Below, piece after piece: positions 34,321 through 42,910 of a stretch of 64,000 nucleotides of DNA. Location: positions 2,297,235 to 2,361,234 of the forward strand of contig NZ_WOTN01000001.1 of assembly GCF_010993745.1 (NCBI RefSeq), read 5' to 3'. Both the position numbers and the translations under genes were made by a program. Each line of letters starts with the position of its first letter. Position 1 is the first letter of the stretch. The DNA comes from Fodinicola acaciae (GTDB lineage Bacteria > Actinomycetota > Actinomycetes > Mycobacteriales > HKI-0501). The notes under the pieces were generated by a model. That model saw nothing but the letters and a program-made list of their open reading frames with translations. It was not told the DNA's origin and did no database searches.

Positions 34321-34932
34321 ATGTCCCAGAACGCCACCCGATCGCGGCCGTCACCCAAACCGCGACTGGAGAAGGACGAGCCGGTCGAGCAGGAGGAGGT
34401 GGCGCCGGAAATCAGTGTCGGCACGGCCGTCCGCCGGATCGGCCGCGCATTGGTGCCACGCGCCGGAATCCGTACGATCGCCATGGTCGCACTCATCGTC
34501 GCGCTGGCCGCCGTGGCGGCGTATTTCGGCTGGCAGACCTACGATCGCGCCAACACCACCAAGGCGCAGGCCACGGCGTTGGCGGCGGCACGCACGTACG
34601 CCGGCGACCTGTCGACCTACGACTACCGGTCGCTGGACCGCAACTTCACCAAGGTCACCGCCAACTCGACCGGCGATTTCGCCCAGCAGTACAAGAAAGT
34701 CAGCCAGAACCTGACCAAGCTGATCCAGCAGTATCACGCGACGTCCAAAGGCACCGTCGTACGCGCGGGAGTCAGCGAAGGCACCGCGGACCGGGTCGTG
34801 GTGGTGTTGTTCGTCGACCAGCAGATCACCAACACCAACAGTCCGCAGGCCAGGGTCGACCGCAACCGGATGCAGATGGTGCTGGTGAAATCCGCCGGCC
34901 GCTGGCTGATTTCCGACGTGGCCCTGATTTAG
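34321..34932 (+). CDS. Mce-associated membrane protein (Mam-type)
   Basis: 203 residues with AAGGAG upstream of the ATG. A charged cytoplasmic N-terminus (about 1-55) is followed by a single transmembrane helix (IAMVALIVALAAVAAYFGW, about 57-75) and an extracytoplasmic NTF2-like domain of about 120 residues ending QMVLVKSAGRWLISDVALI. This is the usual layout of Mam/OmamA-like proteins, which stabilise Mce complexes. It ends 1 base before the convergent TetR gene stop. Confidence 0.85.
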   Translation: MSQNATRSRPSPKPRLEKDEPVEQEEVAPEISVGTAVRRIGRALVPRAGIRTIAMVALIVALAAVAAYFGWQTYDRANTTKAQATALAAARTYAGDLSTYDYRSLDRNFTKVTANSTGDFAQQYKKVSQNLTKLIQQYHATSKGTVVRAGVSEGTADRVVVVLFVDQQITNTNSPQARVDRNRMQMVLVKSAGRWLISDVALI

Positions 34933-34933
34933 G

Positions 34934-35578
34934 CTATTTCGCCGACACGACCAGCGGCGCGATGTGCCGGCGCGCGAACTCGCGGGTCTTTTCGTCGTCG
35001 CCGCTCGGAATGCGGCCGTCCGGAGTGAGCACCATCGACTGCGCGAGCCGGGCGAACATCTCGGCCACCATGTCGACGTCGTCGGCGTTCGCGATCGGGC
35101 TTCCACGCAGCCGGCGGATTTTCTGCGCCACGTACTCGCGGCCGAGCGCGATCACCGGTCCACCGGCAATCGTCAATGCCGGCAGCACGATCTCCGGCTC
35201 GGTGTCCAGAATGCGGCGCAGCAGCGGATGTTCGCGCGCGCCGACGACGAACGCGACGAAACACTCCACCACTTCCTCGACCGGCGTACTCGCGTGCGCG
35301 ATCTTGCTGTCCACGTCGGCGATGAACCGCTGCACCTCACGGGTCACGGTGGCCTGCACCAAGCCGCCTTTCTGCGGAAAACGCCGGTAAACCGTGGCGA
35401 CGCCGACACCGGCGCGGCGGGCGATCTCGGTCATCGTGGCGCGCTTGATACCGAAATCCAGGAAGGTGTCCATCGCGGCGTCCAGCACCTGGCCGGCGTC
35501 GGCCGAGCCGCGCGGCGCCGGCACGACACTTTCCGCGCCACCGACCGGCGGCTGGCACCTTTCGTCCACTGACAGCAT
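34934..35578 (-). CDS. TetR-family regulator at the end of the Mce operon
   Basis: 214 residues from ATG 35578, with AGGA about 10 bases upstream; the frame extends further but lacks better start signals. The N-terminal helix-turn-helix reads MTEIARRAGVGVATVYRRFP (about 46-65). The C-terminal ligand domain (about 90-210) has VVECFVAFVVGAREHPLLRR. Converging on the Mce operon with its stop 1 base away, it is a good candidate for a lipid-responsive repressor of that operon, although no matching operator was identified with certainty. Confidence 0.82.
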   Translation of the reverse strand: MLSVDERCQPPVGGAESVVPAPRGSADAGQVLDAAMDTFLDFGIKRATMTEIARRAGVGVATVYRRFPQKGGLVQATVTREVQRFIADVDSKIAHASTPVEEVVECFVAFVVGAREHPLLRRILDTEPEIVLPALTIAGGPVIALGREYVAQKIRRLRGSPIANADDVDMVAEMFARLAQSMVLTPDGRIPSGDDEKTREFARRHIAPLVVSAK

Positions 35579-35760
35579 GAGCCACGATCCTACCGCCGCC
35601 ATCACCGTACGGCGGCGGCCAAAGCACATCTCAGCAGGGAATTCGTCCGATTTGCCGGCCACCGAACGACCCGCTCGCGGAAAGTGTCCGACCCGAGGCG
35701 CATCGTGGAAATCGGGGGTGCCACCAACTGGTCAGCAATATTTTCGGATAGGCATTTTCG

Positions 35761-36477
35761 TCATAACGTGACGCCGAGCAGATGACCGACGCCGTACGTG
35801 ACGGCCATCGCCAGCGCTCCACCGGCGACCGTACGCACAGTCGCGCGCGCGATCCGCGCGCCGCCGAGCCGCGCGCTGATCGCACCGGTGATCGCGAGCG
35901 CGACCAGCACGGCACCGAAACACAGCGGCGCGCGGATCGGCGAGGGCAGCATGATGACCAGCAGCGGCAGCAATGCGCCGATCACAAACGAGACGGCCGA
36001 CGCGGCGACCGCCTGCCACGGGTTGGTGAGATCGTCCGGGTCGATCCCCAGCTCGACCTCCGCGTGTGCGCGCAGCGCGTCGTGTTTGGTCAGCGCCTCG
36101 GCGACCTCCATGGCCAGCGCCGGCGGCAGGCCCTTCTCCTGGTAGATCTCGGCCAGCTCGCGCAGCTCCGCGTCCGGCATGGTGCGCAGTTCCCACTTCT
36201 CCTTGGCCAGCAGGGCCTTCTCGCTGTCGCGCTGCGTACTCACCGAGACGTACTCGCCGGCCGCCATCGACAGTGCGCCGGCGAGCAGGCCGGCGACTCC
36301 CGCGGTCAGGATGGTGCCGCGGTCGGCGGTCGCGGCGGCGACGCCGAGCACGATGCCGGCCACCGAGACGATGCCGTCGTTGGCGCCGAGTACGCCGGCA
36401 CGCAGCCAGTTCAGCCGGTTGGACAGGCCGCCACCAGTGTGTTGGTCCGGCTCTCCGGCGTGCGTCACCTGAGTCAT
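35761..36477 (-). CDS. VIT1/CCC1-family Fe(II)/Mn(II) transporter
   Basis: 238 residues from ATG 36477. The first membrane helix, LRAGVLGANDGIVSVAGIVLG (about 26-46), is the family signature. The second, LLAGALSMAAGEYVSVSTQRD (about 62-82), carries the conserved Met and GEYVSV. A cytoplasmic metal-binding domain with Glu-rich helices (ELRELAEIYQEKGLPPALAM) follows, then three more hydrophobic segments. It moves ferrous iron or manganese out of the cytosol. Start choice is uncertain because no ribosome binding site is evident. It stands alone. Confidence 0.85.
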   Translation of the reverse strand: MTQVTHAGEPDQHTGGGLSNRLNWLRAGVLGANDGIVSVAGIVLGVAAATADRGTILTAGVAGLLAGALSMAAGEYVSVSTQRDSEKALLAKEKWELRTMPDAELRELAEIYQEKGLPPALAMEVAEALTKHDALRAHAEVELGIDPDDLTNPWQAVAASAVSFVIGALLPLLVIMLPSPIRAPLCFGAVLVALAITGAISARLGGARIARATVRTVAGGALAMAVTYGVGHLLGVTL

Positions 36478-36606
36478 GACAGCGACGGTAAACCGCGCCG
36501 CGCCGGCCCTCACACTCAGCGAAGCCTAAGAACCCAGGTAACGCAGGCGGTCACGACAGCGGTCGGTCAGCGTTGGTGGCTTGGCCGCAGAGCCGACCGC
36601 TGACCG

Positions 36607-37065
36607 TCATCGGCTTGCGGCGACTTCCTCGGCTCGGCGCGCCAGGCCGTCGACCAACCCCCGTACGGTCCCGGTGAGCTGCCGGCGATAGAGCCAGCCG
36701 GTGCCGATGACCTTGGGGTCGAAGGAGGAGTGCCAGCTGATCCGCGTGCCACCGCCGGCCGGTTCCAGGTCGATGTCGGCGCGGTAGTCACGCAACGCGA
36801 GACCTTCCAGCAACACGTAGCTCAGCCGCCGGTCCTGGACCAGCTCGACGATCTGCTCGCGGACGTGATAGCGGCCGGTGTGGAAATACCGCACCTCGCC
36901 GAGCTCGTCCGGCTGGCCGGTCTGCGCGCCGCATCCGGGCGTGATGAGCTCGTACGCGCCGAGTGACGAGAAGGTCGGCCACGTGCTGCCGTCGCGGAGC
37001 ACGCTGAACACCGTCGCCGGGTCCGCGCTGCTGGTCGCGCTCGCTCTGATGTGCTGGCTGGGCAT
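36607..37065 (-). CDS. SRPBCC/polyketide-cyclase-like lipid-binding protein
   Basis: 152 residues from ATG 37065, with GGAGGATACG directly upstream. The START-like fold opens IRASATSSADPATVFSVLRD (about 6-25) and shows GSTWPTFSSLG and later RISWHSSFDPKVIGTGW. It binds small hydrophobic ligands; no catalytic residues are apparent. It is divergent from a TetR gene with a twin palindrome between them, so it is very likely a target of that regulator. Confidence 0.82.
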   Translation of the reverse strand: MPSQHIRASATSSADPATVFSVLRDGSTWPTFSSLGAYELITPGCGAQTGQPDELGEVRYFHTGRYHVREQIVELVQDRRLSYVLLEGLALRDYRADIDLEPAGGGTRISWHSSFDPKVIGTGWLYRRQLTGTVRGLVDGLARRAEEVAASR

Positions 37066-37082
37066 CGTATCCTCCACATGGT

Positions 37083-37112
37083 GTACCACCTGGTACATGT
37101 ACCATATGGTAC
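37083..37112. promoter_or_regulatory. Twin palindromic operator between SRPBCC and TetR genes
   Basis: Two 14-bp palindromes, GTACCACCTGGTAC (37083-37096) and GTACCATATGGTAC (37099-37112), are separated by 2 bases (16-bp repeat spacing). The second is perfect and the first has one mismatch pair. The whole block is nearly symmetric about its centre. It lies 18 bases from the SRPBCC start and 28 bases from the TetR start, ideal for binding of two dimers of the adjacent TetR protein and repression of both genes. Confidence 0.75.
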
Positions 37113-37140
37113 GTCGACCGGCCGAGGATCGGAGGGTGAC

Positions 37141-37743
37141 GTGACCGACGCGCCGGAGGCGACCACGGCGAAGGAACGGCTGCTCGGCGGGGCGATCGAC
37201 TACATCGCGACGCACGGCTCCGCCGACCTCAGCCTGCGGCAGCTGGCCAAGGCGACCGGGACCAGCCACCGGATGTTGCTCTATCACTTCGGCTCCAAGG
37301 AAGGCCTGCTGATCGAGGTGGTCAGGGCCGTCGAGGAGCGGCAGCGGCGGATCTTCGCCGAGCTCGACGCCGACGTCGACACCGACGACCCGGCGGCGGT
37401 CGGCGAGATGGCCAGGCGGTTCTGGCGGCGGCTGAGCGCGCCGGAGAACTGGCCGTACGTCCGGCTGCTGTTCGAGATCTACGGCCGCGCATTGCAGGGC
37501 GACCAGCGGACGGCGCCGCTGCTGGACGGGATCGTGTCGAGCTGGGTCGAGCCGCTCACGCAGTGGGCCGCGCGCCGTGGACTGCCGCCGGCGAAGGCAC
37601 GCGCGTTCGCGCGGCTGGGCGTCGCGGTGCCACGCGGCCTGCTGCTCGACCTGATGGCGACCGGCGATCACCAGGCCGTCGACGAGGCGATGGGGCTGTT
37701 CATCGACACGTACGAGGCGCTGGCCGCCACGGCGCGTCTCTAG
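37141..37743 (+). CDS. TetR-family regulator of the divergent SRPBCC gene
   Basis: 200 residues from GTG 37141, with GGAGGG 4 bases upstream. The helix-turn-helix reads [26 protein letters not shown] (about 30-55, split here only by convention). The C-terminal ligand domain follows, with [15 protein letters not shown] and [17 protein letters not shown]. The stop codon TAG coincides with the antisense TAG of the VOC gene (CTAG at 37740-37743), so the two genes are tail to tail without any gap. Confidence 0.85.
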   Translation: MTDAPEATTAKERLLGGAIDYIATHGSADLSLRQLAKATGTSHRMLLYHFGSKEGLLIEVVRAVEERQRRIFAELDADVDTDDPAAVGEMARRFWRRLSAPENWPYVRLLFEIYGRALQGDQRTAPLLDGIVSSWVEPLTQWAARRGLPPAKARAFARLGVAVPRGLLLDLMATGDHQAVDEAMGLFIDTYEALAATARL

Positions 37744-38171
37744 ACCGCGAACACCTGCGAGTCGTCCGCGAACGCCTTGAACTCCAGTGCGTTGCCAGCC
37801 GGGTCGAGCAGGAACATCGTCCACTGCTCACCGGTCTGGCCTTCGAAGCGCACATACGGCTCGATGACGAACGACGTCCCAGCCGCACGCAGCCGGTCGG
37901 CCAGCTCCTGGAACTCCGGGACGGTCAGTACGAGGCCGAAGTGCGGCACCGGCACGTCGTGGCCGTCGACCGGATTGTGGACCCCGCTCGTCCGCTTCGC
38001 CGCGAGGTGCGTGACGAACTGGTGGCCGCGCAGGTTCCAGTCGATCCAGGTCGGCGCGCTCCGACCCTGCTCCAGGCCGAGCACCTCGCCGTAGAAGTGC
38101 CGCGCGGCGTCCAGGTCGTCCACCGGCATGGCCAGGTGGAACCGCGGGATCGGCGAGTCGAGGACGGTCAT
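37740..38171 (-). CDS. VOC-family (glyoxalase/bleomycin-resistance/dioxygenase fold) protein
   Basis: 143 residues from ATG 38171, with GGAAGG 8 bases upstream. A two-module fold: [20 protein letters not shown] (about 8-27; His metal ligand) and [19 protein letters not shown] (about 76-94; His), ending [15 protein letters not shown] (Glu ligand). Three metal ligands can be placed, so a metal enzyme is likely. It is divergent from a GntR-type regulator with an operator between them; it may handle a small hydroxylated or aldehyde substrate. Confidence 0.85.
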   Translation of the reverse strand: MTVLDSPIPRFHLAMPVDDLDAARHFYGEVLGLEQGRSAPTWIDWNLRGHQFVTHLAAKRTSGVHNPVDGHDVPVPHFGLVLTVPEFQELADRLRAAGTSFVIEPYVRFEGQTGEQWTMFLLDPAGNALEFKAFADDSQVFAV

Positions 38172-38198
38172 GGACGACACCTTCCGTCGGCAGAGTAT

Positions 38199-38220
38199 GT
38201 CTGGATGTTAACATTCAGAC
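38199..38220. promoter_or_regulatory. Palindromic operator between VOC and GntR genes
   Basis: A 22-bp near-perfect inverted repeat, GTCTGGATGTT/AACATTCAGAC (10 of 11 pairs), ends one base before the ATG of the GntR gene and 27 bases from the VOC start. FCD-type GntR proteins commonly bind such sites. The position implies autorepression and a leaderless or very short-leadered GntR transcript. Confidence 0.7.
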
Positions 38221-38221
38221 A

Positions 38222-38899
38222 ATGAACGCGAGCGGGGCGGACGACACACTGGCACCGGCACGCCGGCGAGGCTTGGCCGACGAGGTCGGCGACCGCATCC
38301 GCGAGGCGATCTTCGCCGGGATCTATCCGCCGGGAGCGGCGCTCCGGGAGGTCGACCTGGCAACCATCCTGGATGTCAGCCGCGGTCCGGTGCGCGAGGC
38401 GTTGCTCCGGCTGGAGCGTGAGGGCCTGGTCAGCACCGCGTGGCATCGCGGCGCGACCGTGACGACCCTGTCCCCCGCGGACATCGCCGAGTTGGACAGT
38501 CTCCGCGGTGCACTGGAGCAGCTCGCAGTGCAGCGTGTCGTCGCGTACGCGTCAAAAGCGGACATCGCGGTGATCGCTCGCACCGTCGAGCTGATGGAAC
38601 GAGCCGAGGATGAGGCCGCGATGGTCGCCTGCGACATCGCCTTCCACGACGCCGTGTACGCGGCGGCGCGCCACCGGCGCCTGCTGGACGCGTGGAACGC
38701 GATCCGCTCGCAAGTCCAGCTGTTTCTGCTGACCCGCGTCGGCGTCAGCTCGGCCGGCTATCTCGCACAGATCCCGGCCGAGCACCGCGACCTCGTGGCC
38801 ACGCTGCGAAAGCGCGACGCCGAGGCGGCGCTGCGCCACTTCGCACAGCACCGCCAGCGCGCACTCGCCGTCCTCACGGAAAGCGAGTCCGCACCTTAG
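38222..38899 (+). CDS. GntR-family (FadR/FCD subfamily) regulator
   Basis: 225 residues. The winged helix (about 15-85) contains DEVGDRIREAIFAGIYPPGA, VSRGPVREALLRLEREGLV and HRGATVTTLSP. The FCD ligand domain (about 95-215) has the metal-binding residues D in ACDIAFHDAVY and H in IPAEHRDLV and HFAQHRQ. There is no ribosome binding site before the ATG, and the operator abuts it. It probably controls the divergent VOC gene in response to an organic acid. Confidence 0.86.
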   Translation: MNASGADDTLAPARRRGLADEVGDRIREAIFAGIYPPGAALREVDLATILDVSRGPVREALLRLEREGLVSTAWHRGATVTTLSPADIAELDSLRGALEQLAVQRVVAYASKADIAVIARTVELMERAEDEAAMVACDIAFHDAVYAAARHRRLLDAWNAIRSQVQLFLLTRVGVSSAGYLAQIPAEHRDLVATLRKRDAEAALRHFAQHRQRALAVLTESESAP

Positions 38900-38902
38900 G
38901 CG

Positions 38903-41056
38903 TCAGCCCAGCGGCTCGTGCGGCGCTCCGGCGATGTCGATGATCCACGCGTACATCCGCGCGATCTCCCGCCAGGCGTCATAGCGGCCGCTCCGGCCGC
39001 CGTGTCCGGCCTCCATCTCGATGTGCATGACGACCGGCTTGGCGCCGGCGTTTTCCGAGTTCACCGCGCGCAGCCTCGCGACCCACTTGGCCGGCTCGTG
39101 GTAGAGCACGCGCGTGTCGTTGAGGCTGGTCTCCACGAAGATCGCCGGATAGTCGGTGGCGCGGACGTTCTCGTACGGCGAGTACGACTTCATGTACGCG
39201 TAGACCTCGGGGTCGTGCAGCGGGTCGCCCCATTCCTCCCACTCCAGCACGGTGAGCGGCAGCGACGGGTCGAGGATGGAGTTGAGCGCGTCGACGAACG
39301 GCACCGATGCGACGATCGCGCCGAACGCCTCCGGCGCCAGGTTGGCGACGGCCCCCATCAGCAGGCCGCCGGCGCTGCCGCCGTACGCCACCAGCCGGTC
39401 CTGACTCGTCCATCCCCGCTCCACGAGATACCGCGCACACGCCACGAAGTCGGTGAACGTGTTCTTCTTCTTGAGCAGCTTGCCGTCCTCGTACCAGTGC
39501 CGGCCGAGCTCGCCGCCGCCGCGGATGTGCGCGATCGCGTACACGAAGCCGCGGTCCAGCAGCGACAGCCGCGGCACCGCCATCCGCGGGTCCATGGACG
39601 ACTCGTAGCTGCCGTAGCCGTAGATCAGGCACGGCGCCGAGCCGTCCAGCGGCACGCCTTTGCGCCGCACGATCGACAGCGGTACGCGCGTGCCGTCGTC
39701 TGCCGTGGCCCACTCGCGCGACTGCTCGTAGCGTTCGGGGTCGTAGCCGCCGAGCACCGGTTGCTGCTTGCGCAGCGTCAGCTCGCCGGTCGTGAGGTCG
39801 CAGTCGTAGACCGTACGCGGCGTGACCAGCGAGCCGTACGACAGGCGGAACGTGCCGGTGCGGTATTCGAGGTTGGTGTCCACGCCGACCGTGTAGAGCG
39901 GCTCCGGGAAGGTGATCGGCCGCGGCTCGGCCAGGCCGCCGTCGACCTCCACCGGGTAGACCCGCAGACCAGTCAGTGCGTCATGACGCAGATGCACGAC
40001 GACATGGTTTTCGAAAACGTCGAGGTCGAGCAGCCGCGTGTCCTCGCGGTGCTCCACCAGCGGCGTCCAGGCCTCGGGCTTGTCCGCCGGCGCCGCCGCG
40101 ACTGCGAAGTTGGGACCGCCCCCGCATTCCGGGTCGTTGTGCACGATCAGGAACCGGTCACCGGCGATCTGGTGGTCGACCGAGTACTCGACGCCTTGCC
40201 GGCGACCGCGCAGCACGACCGGCTCGGCGGCGGGGTCGCCTGCGTCCAGCAGCCGCGTCTCGCTGGTGATCTTGCTGCGCAGGTCTATCAGCACGTAGCG
40301 CTCGCTGCGGGTCAGTCCGATGCCGACCCAGAACCGCTCGTCGGCTTCCTCGTACACCACCGTGTCCTCGGCCGCCGGCGTGCCGATGCGGTGCCGCCAG
40401 ACCCGGTACGGCCGCCACGCGTCGTCGACGGTCAGGTAGTACAGCACCGAGGAGTCCAGCGACCACGCCGTGTCGTAGAAGGTGTCCGGGACCTCGTCGC
40501 CGAGCAGCTCGCCGGTCTCCAGGTCCTTCACCCGCAGCGTGAAACGCTCGTTGCCGTCGAAGTCCACCGCGTACGCGAGCAACCGGCCGTCCGGGCTCAC
40601 GTCGAAGGTGCCGACGGACAGGAAGTCGTGTCCCTCCGCGAGCTCGTTCTCGTCCAGCAGGACCTGCTCGCCGTCGACCGCCTCGCCGGTGGCCGGAGGC
40701 TCGTCGCCGGTGACCGCGGCACGGCAGTGGATCGAATACTGCTGGCCTTCGACCGTACGAGAGTAATACCACCAGTCGCCCTTGCGCGCCGGCACCGACA
40801 GGTCGGTCTCCTGCGTACGGTCCTTGATCTCGGTGAAGATCCGCTCGCGGAGGTCGGCCAGGCCGGCGGTCAGCTGCTCCGCGTACGCGTTCTCGGCGTG
40901 CAGGTATGCCAGCGTGTCCGGGTCGTCCTTGGCGGCCAGCCACGCGTACTCGTCGATCACGGTGTCGCCGTGGTGCGTACGGGTCGAAGGGACGCGCTTG
41001 GCCACTGGTGGCGGCACGGTGGTCCCCGGCCTCTCCGGTGCGGTGGGTTCGTTCAT
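38903..41056 (-). CDS. ptrB: Oligopeptidase B-like S9 prolyl oligopeptidase
   Basis: 717 residues from ATG 41056. An N-terminal helix-rich segment with HHGDTVIDEYAWLAAKDDP (about 26-44) leads into a seven-bladed beta-propeller (about 80-430). The C-terminal alpha/beta-hydrolase domain has the nucleophile AYGGSAGGLLMG (Ser about 550), Asp in ETSLNDTRV and His in EAGHGGRSG. IRGGGELGRHWYEDGK is characteristic of the oligopeptidase B branch, which cleaves short peptides after basic residues in the cytosol. It stands alone, tail to tail with the GntR gene (3-base gap). Confidence 0.9.
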   Translation of the reverse strand: MNEPTAPERPGTTVPPPVAKRVPSTRTHHGDTVIDEYAWLAAKDDPDTLAYLHAENAYAEQLTAGLADLRERIFTEIKDRTQETDLSVPARKGDWWYYSRTVEGQQYSIHCRAAVTGDEPPATGEAVDGEQVLLDENELAEGHDFLSVGTFDVSPDGRLLAYAVDFDGNERFTLRVKDLETGELLGDEVPDTFYDTAWSLDSSVLYYLTVDDAWRPYRVWRHRIGTPAAEDTVVYEEADERFWVGIGLTRSERYVLIDLRSKITSETRLLDAGDPAAEPVVLRGRRQGVEYSVDHQIAGDRFLIVHNDPECGGGPNFAVAAAPADKPEAWTPLVEHREDTRLLDLDVFENHVVVHLRHDALTGLRVYPVEVDGGLAEPRPITFPEPLYTVGVDTNLEYRTGTFRLSYGSLVTPRTVYDCDLTTGELTLRKQQPVLGGYDPERYEQSREWATADDGTRVPLSIVRRKGVPLDGSAPCLIYGYGSYESSMDPRMAVPRLSLLDRGFVYAIAHIRGGGELGRHWYEDGKLLKKKNTFTDFVACARYLVERGWTSQDRLVAYGGSAGGLLMGAVANLAPEAFGAIVASVPFVDALNSILDPSLPLTVLEWEEWGDPLHDPEVYAYMKSYSPYENVRATDYPAIFVETSLNDTRVLYHEPAKWVARLRAVNSENAGAKPVVMHIEMEAGHGGRSGRYDAWREIARMYAWIIDIAGAPHEPLG

Positions 41057-41251
41057 GATCTGGGACGCTACCGCCGCGCGCCCGGTCGTGTCGGCCACCC
41101 CGTTGGATCGTCCGCCGCGACACCTCTCATCGGGCCGTCCGTCAGTCGCCGGCCGCTGTCTCGTACGCCTCGACCGTCCGCACGAAGGCCTCTCTTTCGC
41201 CGGCCGACAAGGGTTGGAAGGCACGCCTCCAGCTCCCGAGTCCCGGGCGGC

Positions 41252-42910
41252 TCAGTCCCGGCGGCTGCGCAACTCGCGACGCAGCACCTTGCCGCTGACG
41301 GTTTTCGGGATCTCGTCGAGGATCTCCAGCTGCCGCGGATACTTGTACGCGGCCATCCGCTCCTTGGCGAAGCCGATGATCTCCTCCGGCGTCGCCGCGG
41401 CACCGGCTCTCAGCGACACGAACGCCTTGACGGTCTCGCCGCGGTAGTCGTCCGGCACGCCGACGACCGCGGCCTCGCGCACCGCCGGATGCTCGTACAA
41501 CACGTCCTCGACCTCGCGTGGCCAGATCTTGTAGCCGCCGGCGTTGATCTGGTCCTTCTTACGGTCGACGATGTAGAACCAGCCGTCGGCGTCCATGTAG
41601 CCGACATCGCCGGTGTGCAGCATCCCGCCTGGCAGCGTCTTCTCGGTTTCCTCCGGTTTGTTCCAGTAGCCGACGACCACCTGCGGCCCGGCGGTGACCA
41701 GCTCGCCGATCTCGCCAGGCGGCAGGTCGTCACCGTTCTCGTCGACGATTCGTACGACGGTGTTGTAGATCGGCACACCGACCGACAACGCTCCGGAGGC
41801 CGAGTCGATCGGCGCAGTGGCGTGAAAAGGCACGCCATGCGACGGCGACGTCGTTTCGGTCAGACCGTAGATGTTGTGGATGTAGTGACCGTACGCGTCG
41901 GAAAAGGCCTGCACGGTGCTCGGTGGAATCGGCGCTCCGCCCGAATAGACCTTGGTCAGCGTGGCGAGCTTGCCCCTGTCCGCGTTCGGCGCGTTCATCA
42001 GCGCGATGAAAACCGTGATGGAGCCGACCGTGAATGTCGCGCCTTCGCTTTCGACGGTGTCGAGCGTCAGCGAAGGATCCAGGCGATACATGAGAACCAG
42101 CGGCGCGTTTGTCAGCAACGCCACCGCGATATGGCCGATCAGTCCGGTGATGTGGAAAAGCGGCGCGATTCCGAGCACCACGTCATCGCGACCGATGCCG
42201 ATCCAGTCGCGATAGGACTGTGCGTTGAAAACGACGTTCCGGTGCGTCGTCATCGCGCCTTTCGGCGGACCGGTCGTGCCCGAGGTGTACGTCAGGAAAG
42301 CCACGTCGTCGGGGCCGACCGAGACGGCCGGTGGCGCGACATCCTTGTATCTGTCCAGAAACTCCAGCAGATCCGTCGTGCCAGGACAGTCGATCCGTTC
42401 CACCCCGGCGAAAACCCGCTGGTCGTCACGCGACTGCAGATCCAGCTCGGAGGTGGTGATCACCAGCCGTACGGCACTGCCTGACACGACTTTCGAGGCG
42501 ACGTCCCGATAAAGTGACTGAAGGCTGACCAGCACGGTCGCGCCGCTGTCGGCCAGCAGCTCGCGCAGTTCACGTTCCTTGTTCATCGGGTTGATCGACA
42601 CGGCGATGCCGCCGGCCTTCCAGGTGCCGATCTGCGCGATGACGAACTGTGGCACGTTCTGCGCGAAAATCGCCACCCGTTCGCCGGCCGCGAAACCGTT
42701 GCCGGCCAGGCCCGCCGCGAACGCGTCGGTCAGCACGTCCAGCTCCGCATAGCTGATTTTGCCGTCGAAATAACGGATCGCGTCCGCCGACGGGTCCCGC
42801 GCCACCGATGCCGCGAACATCGCCACGGCTGTGGCGTACTCCGGCGTGATCTCGGCCGGCTGGCCGGCGTCATAGCGACCCAACCAGGGTTTGTGGTCGT
42901 ACGCGCTCAT
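41252..42910 (-). CDS. AMP-forming acyl-CoA synthetase/ligase
   Basis: 552 residues from ATG 42910, overlapping the cyclase stop by four bases (ATGA). All ANL-superfamily motifs are present: P-loop TYTSGTTGPPKGA (about 190), YGLTETTSPSH (about 330), HTGDVGYMDADGWFYIVDRK (about 427), GYKIWPREVE and the catalytic Lys in KTVSGKVLRREL near the C-terminus. It activates a carboxylic acid as acyl-AMP and transfers it to CoA. No targeting sequence. Being second in the operon with a damaged cyclase, it may have served ring-cleavage or carboxylate catabolism. The substrate is unknown. Confidence 0.9.
   Translation of the reverse strand: MSAYDHKPWLGRYDAGQPAEITPEYATAVAMFAASVARDPSADAIRYFDGKISYAELDVLTDAFAAGLAGNGFAAGERVAIFAQNVPQFVIAQIGTWKAGGIAVSINPMNKERELRELLADSGATVLVSLQSLYRDVASKVVSGSAVRLVITTSELDLQSRDDQRVFAGVERIDCPGTTDLLEFLDRYKDVAPPAVSVGPDDVAFLTYTSGTTGPPKGAMTTHRNVVFNAQSYRDWIGIGRDDVVLGIAPLFHITGLIGHIAVALLTNAPLVLMYRLDPSLTLDTVESEGATFTVGSITVFIALMNAPNADRGKLATLTKVYSGGAPIPPSTVQAFSDAYGHYIHNIYGLTETTSPSHGVPFHATAPIDSASGALSVGVPIYNTVVRIVDENGDDLPPGEIGELVTAGPQVVVGYWNKPEETEKTLPGGMLHTGDVGYMDADGWFYIVDRKKDQINAGGYKIWPREVEDVLYEHPAVREAAVVGVPDDYRGETVKAFVSLRAGAAATPEEIIGFAKERMAAYKYPRQLEILDEIPKTVSGKVLRRELRSRRD

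Noticed and set aside
37066-37824. Long N-terminal extension of the SRPBCC gene
   Set aside because: It would run through the operator and the divergent TetR gene; GGAGGATACG directly before ATG 37065 fixes the start.
38918-42484. 1188-codon plus-strand open frame opposite oligopeptidase B and the acyl-CoA ligase
   Set aside because: It spans two real minus-strand genes and the gap between them; the composition is that of an antisense frame.
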